64,000 bases of DNA from Bacteriovorax sp. BAL6_X. Lineage in GTDB: Bacteria > Bdellovibrionota > Bacteriovoracia > Bacteriovoracales > Bacteriovoracaceae. The notes beneath the pieces were generated by a model. That model had not been told where the DNA came from. It saw only the letters and a program-made list of their open reading frames with translations, and made no database searches. A program made the translations under genes and the position numbers. Positions 63,588 through 64,000 of this stretch are shown here, piece after piece. The DNA lies in contig NZ_AUMC01000008.1 in assembly GCF_000443995.1 (NCBI RefSeq), forward strand, positions 124,001 to 188,000, given 5' to 3'. The number at the start of each line of letters is the position of its first letter. The stretch's first letter is position 1.

Positions 63588-64000
63588 ATGAGTAGCAATA
63601 ATAATATGACACTTCATCTTAAAATCTGGCGTCAAAAGAATCGTGAAGATAAAGGTCAAATGGCCGACTATACATTAGAAAACGTTTCTCCGGATGCTTC
63701 ATTTCTTGAAATGCTAGATCAGTTAAATGAGGAACTTATCCCACAAGGTGTTGAGCCAGTTGCTTTCGACCACGACTGTCGTGAAGGAATCTGTGGAATG
63801 TGTTCTCTAATGATCAACGGTCAAGCACATGGGCCAGAAGCTGAAACAACAACTTGTCAGCTTCACATGAGAAAATTTTCTGATGGTGACACGATCGTAA
63901 TCGAGCCATTTAGAGCAAGAGCTTTTCCTGTTGAAAAAGACCTTATGGTTGATCGTAGTGCATTTGATGAAATCATCGCAGCAGGTGGCTTCGTTTCAGT
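63588..64000 (+). CDS. sdhB: Succinate dehydrogenase iron-sulfur subunit (cut by window end)
   Basis: First about 137 codons visible. [19 protein letters not shown] and the [2Fe-2S] site [17 protein letters not shown] are typical. The 3Fe-4S and 4Fe-4S half lies beyond the window. GAGG precedes the ATG; 12 bp after sdhA. Confidence 0.95.
   Translation, partial: MSSNNNMTLHLKIWRQKNREDKGQMADYTLENVSPDASFLEMLDQLNEELIPQGVEPVAFDHDCREGICGMCSLMINGQAHGPEAETTTCQLHMRKFSDGDTIVIEPFRARAFPVEKDLMVDRSAFDEIIAAGGFVS

Overview
The window is an AT-rich, gene-dense bacterial chromosome segment (GC judged by eye at roughly 35-40%). It carries about 65 protein genes. I saw no rRNA, tRNA or CRISPR array. Several traits point to a Bdellovibrionota-like organism, probably a marine Bacteriovoracaceae/Halobacteriovorax type: an EF-G of the mitochondrial-EFG1/spdEFG1 type, an SdhCAB complex with a five-helix type cytochrome b, a papain-like and a matrixin-like secreted protease, a histone-H1-like Lys/Ala tail protein, and many exported proteins and lipoproteins of unknown role. 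The lineage is an inference from gene content; there is no rRNA to confirm it.

Layout. 1-7.2 kb: a truncated LysR regulator with a perfect 20-bp palindrome at its promoter, an exported barrel-like protein, a papain-family protease, fusA, an unknown gene, and an ELWxxDGT-repeat lipoprotein that appears to start at ATT. 7.2-7.7 kb: a non-coding island of nested duplications. 7.7-12.3 kb: MarC-type membrane protein, PBP4-type carboxypeptidase plus ankyrin protein, then an Rrf2 regulator and cysteine desulfurase pair. 12.6-17 kb (minus): cdaA-cdaR-glmM-pdxJ-tsaE, linking c-di-AMP synthesis to cell-wall precursor supply. 17-25 kb: yjbQ, then infC-rpmI-rplT (infC starts at ATT), a CDF metal exporter, a PlsB-like acyltransferase, a CBS-less IMPDH/GMP-reductase enzyme, and bamB with a YfgM-like gene. 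25-27 kb: two exported barrel-like proteins, then a 103-bp tandem repeat array and DoxX. 27-32 kb (minus): nnrD and rnc-era-der, Der having a large acidic insertion. 32-38.6 kb: a degenerate tyrosine recombinase, transaldolase, a matrixin lipoprotein, and a split-PqiA/MCE lipid-transport operon. 38.6-47.5 kb: an enhancer-binding-protein relative lacking key catalytic motifs, and a polyamine locus with eukaryotic-type AdoMet decarboxylase, spermidine synthase, arginine decarboxylase and agmatinase. 47.6-54.4 kb: M14 carboxypeptidase facing an ATP-grasp ligase, bfd-bfr, a ferrochelatase-MFS transporter fusion, queF, tatA and a response regulator. 54.4-64 kb: rpsP-khpA, TatD, Dus, MerC-like, the H1-like protein, a 201-bp MITE-like element, mgtE, a persulfide-dioxygenase-like enzyme, and sdhC-sdhA-sdhB (sdhB cut by the window end).

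How the genes connect. Most are housekeeping: translation and ribosome assembly (fusA, infC, rpmI, rplT, rpsP, khpA, era, der, rnc), tRNA modification (tsaE, queF, dus), envelope biogenesis (bamB, glmM, PBP4, PlsB-like, MCE) and respiration (sdh). Two accessory modules stand out. One is a complete arginine-to-spermidine route, built from agmatinase and arginine decarboxylase on the minus strand and a eukaryotic-type AdoMetDC plus spermidine synthase on the plus strand. The other is an iron/haem corner in which bacterioferritin and its ferredoxin converge on an 810-residue ferrochelatase fused to a 12-helix transporter. The fusion is the most unusual gene in the window.
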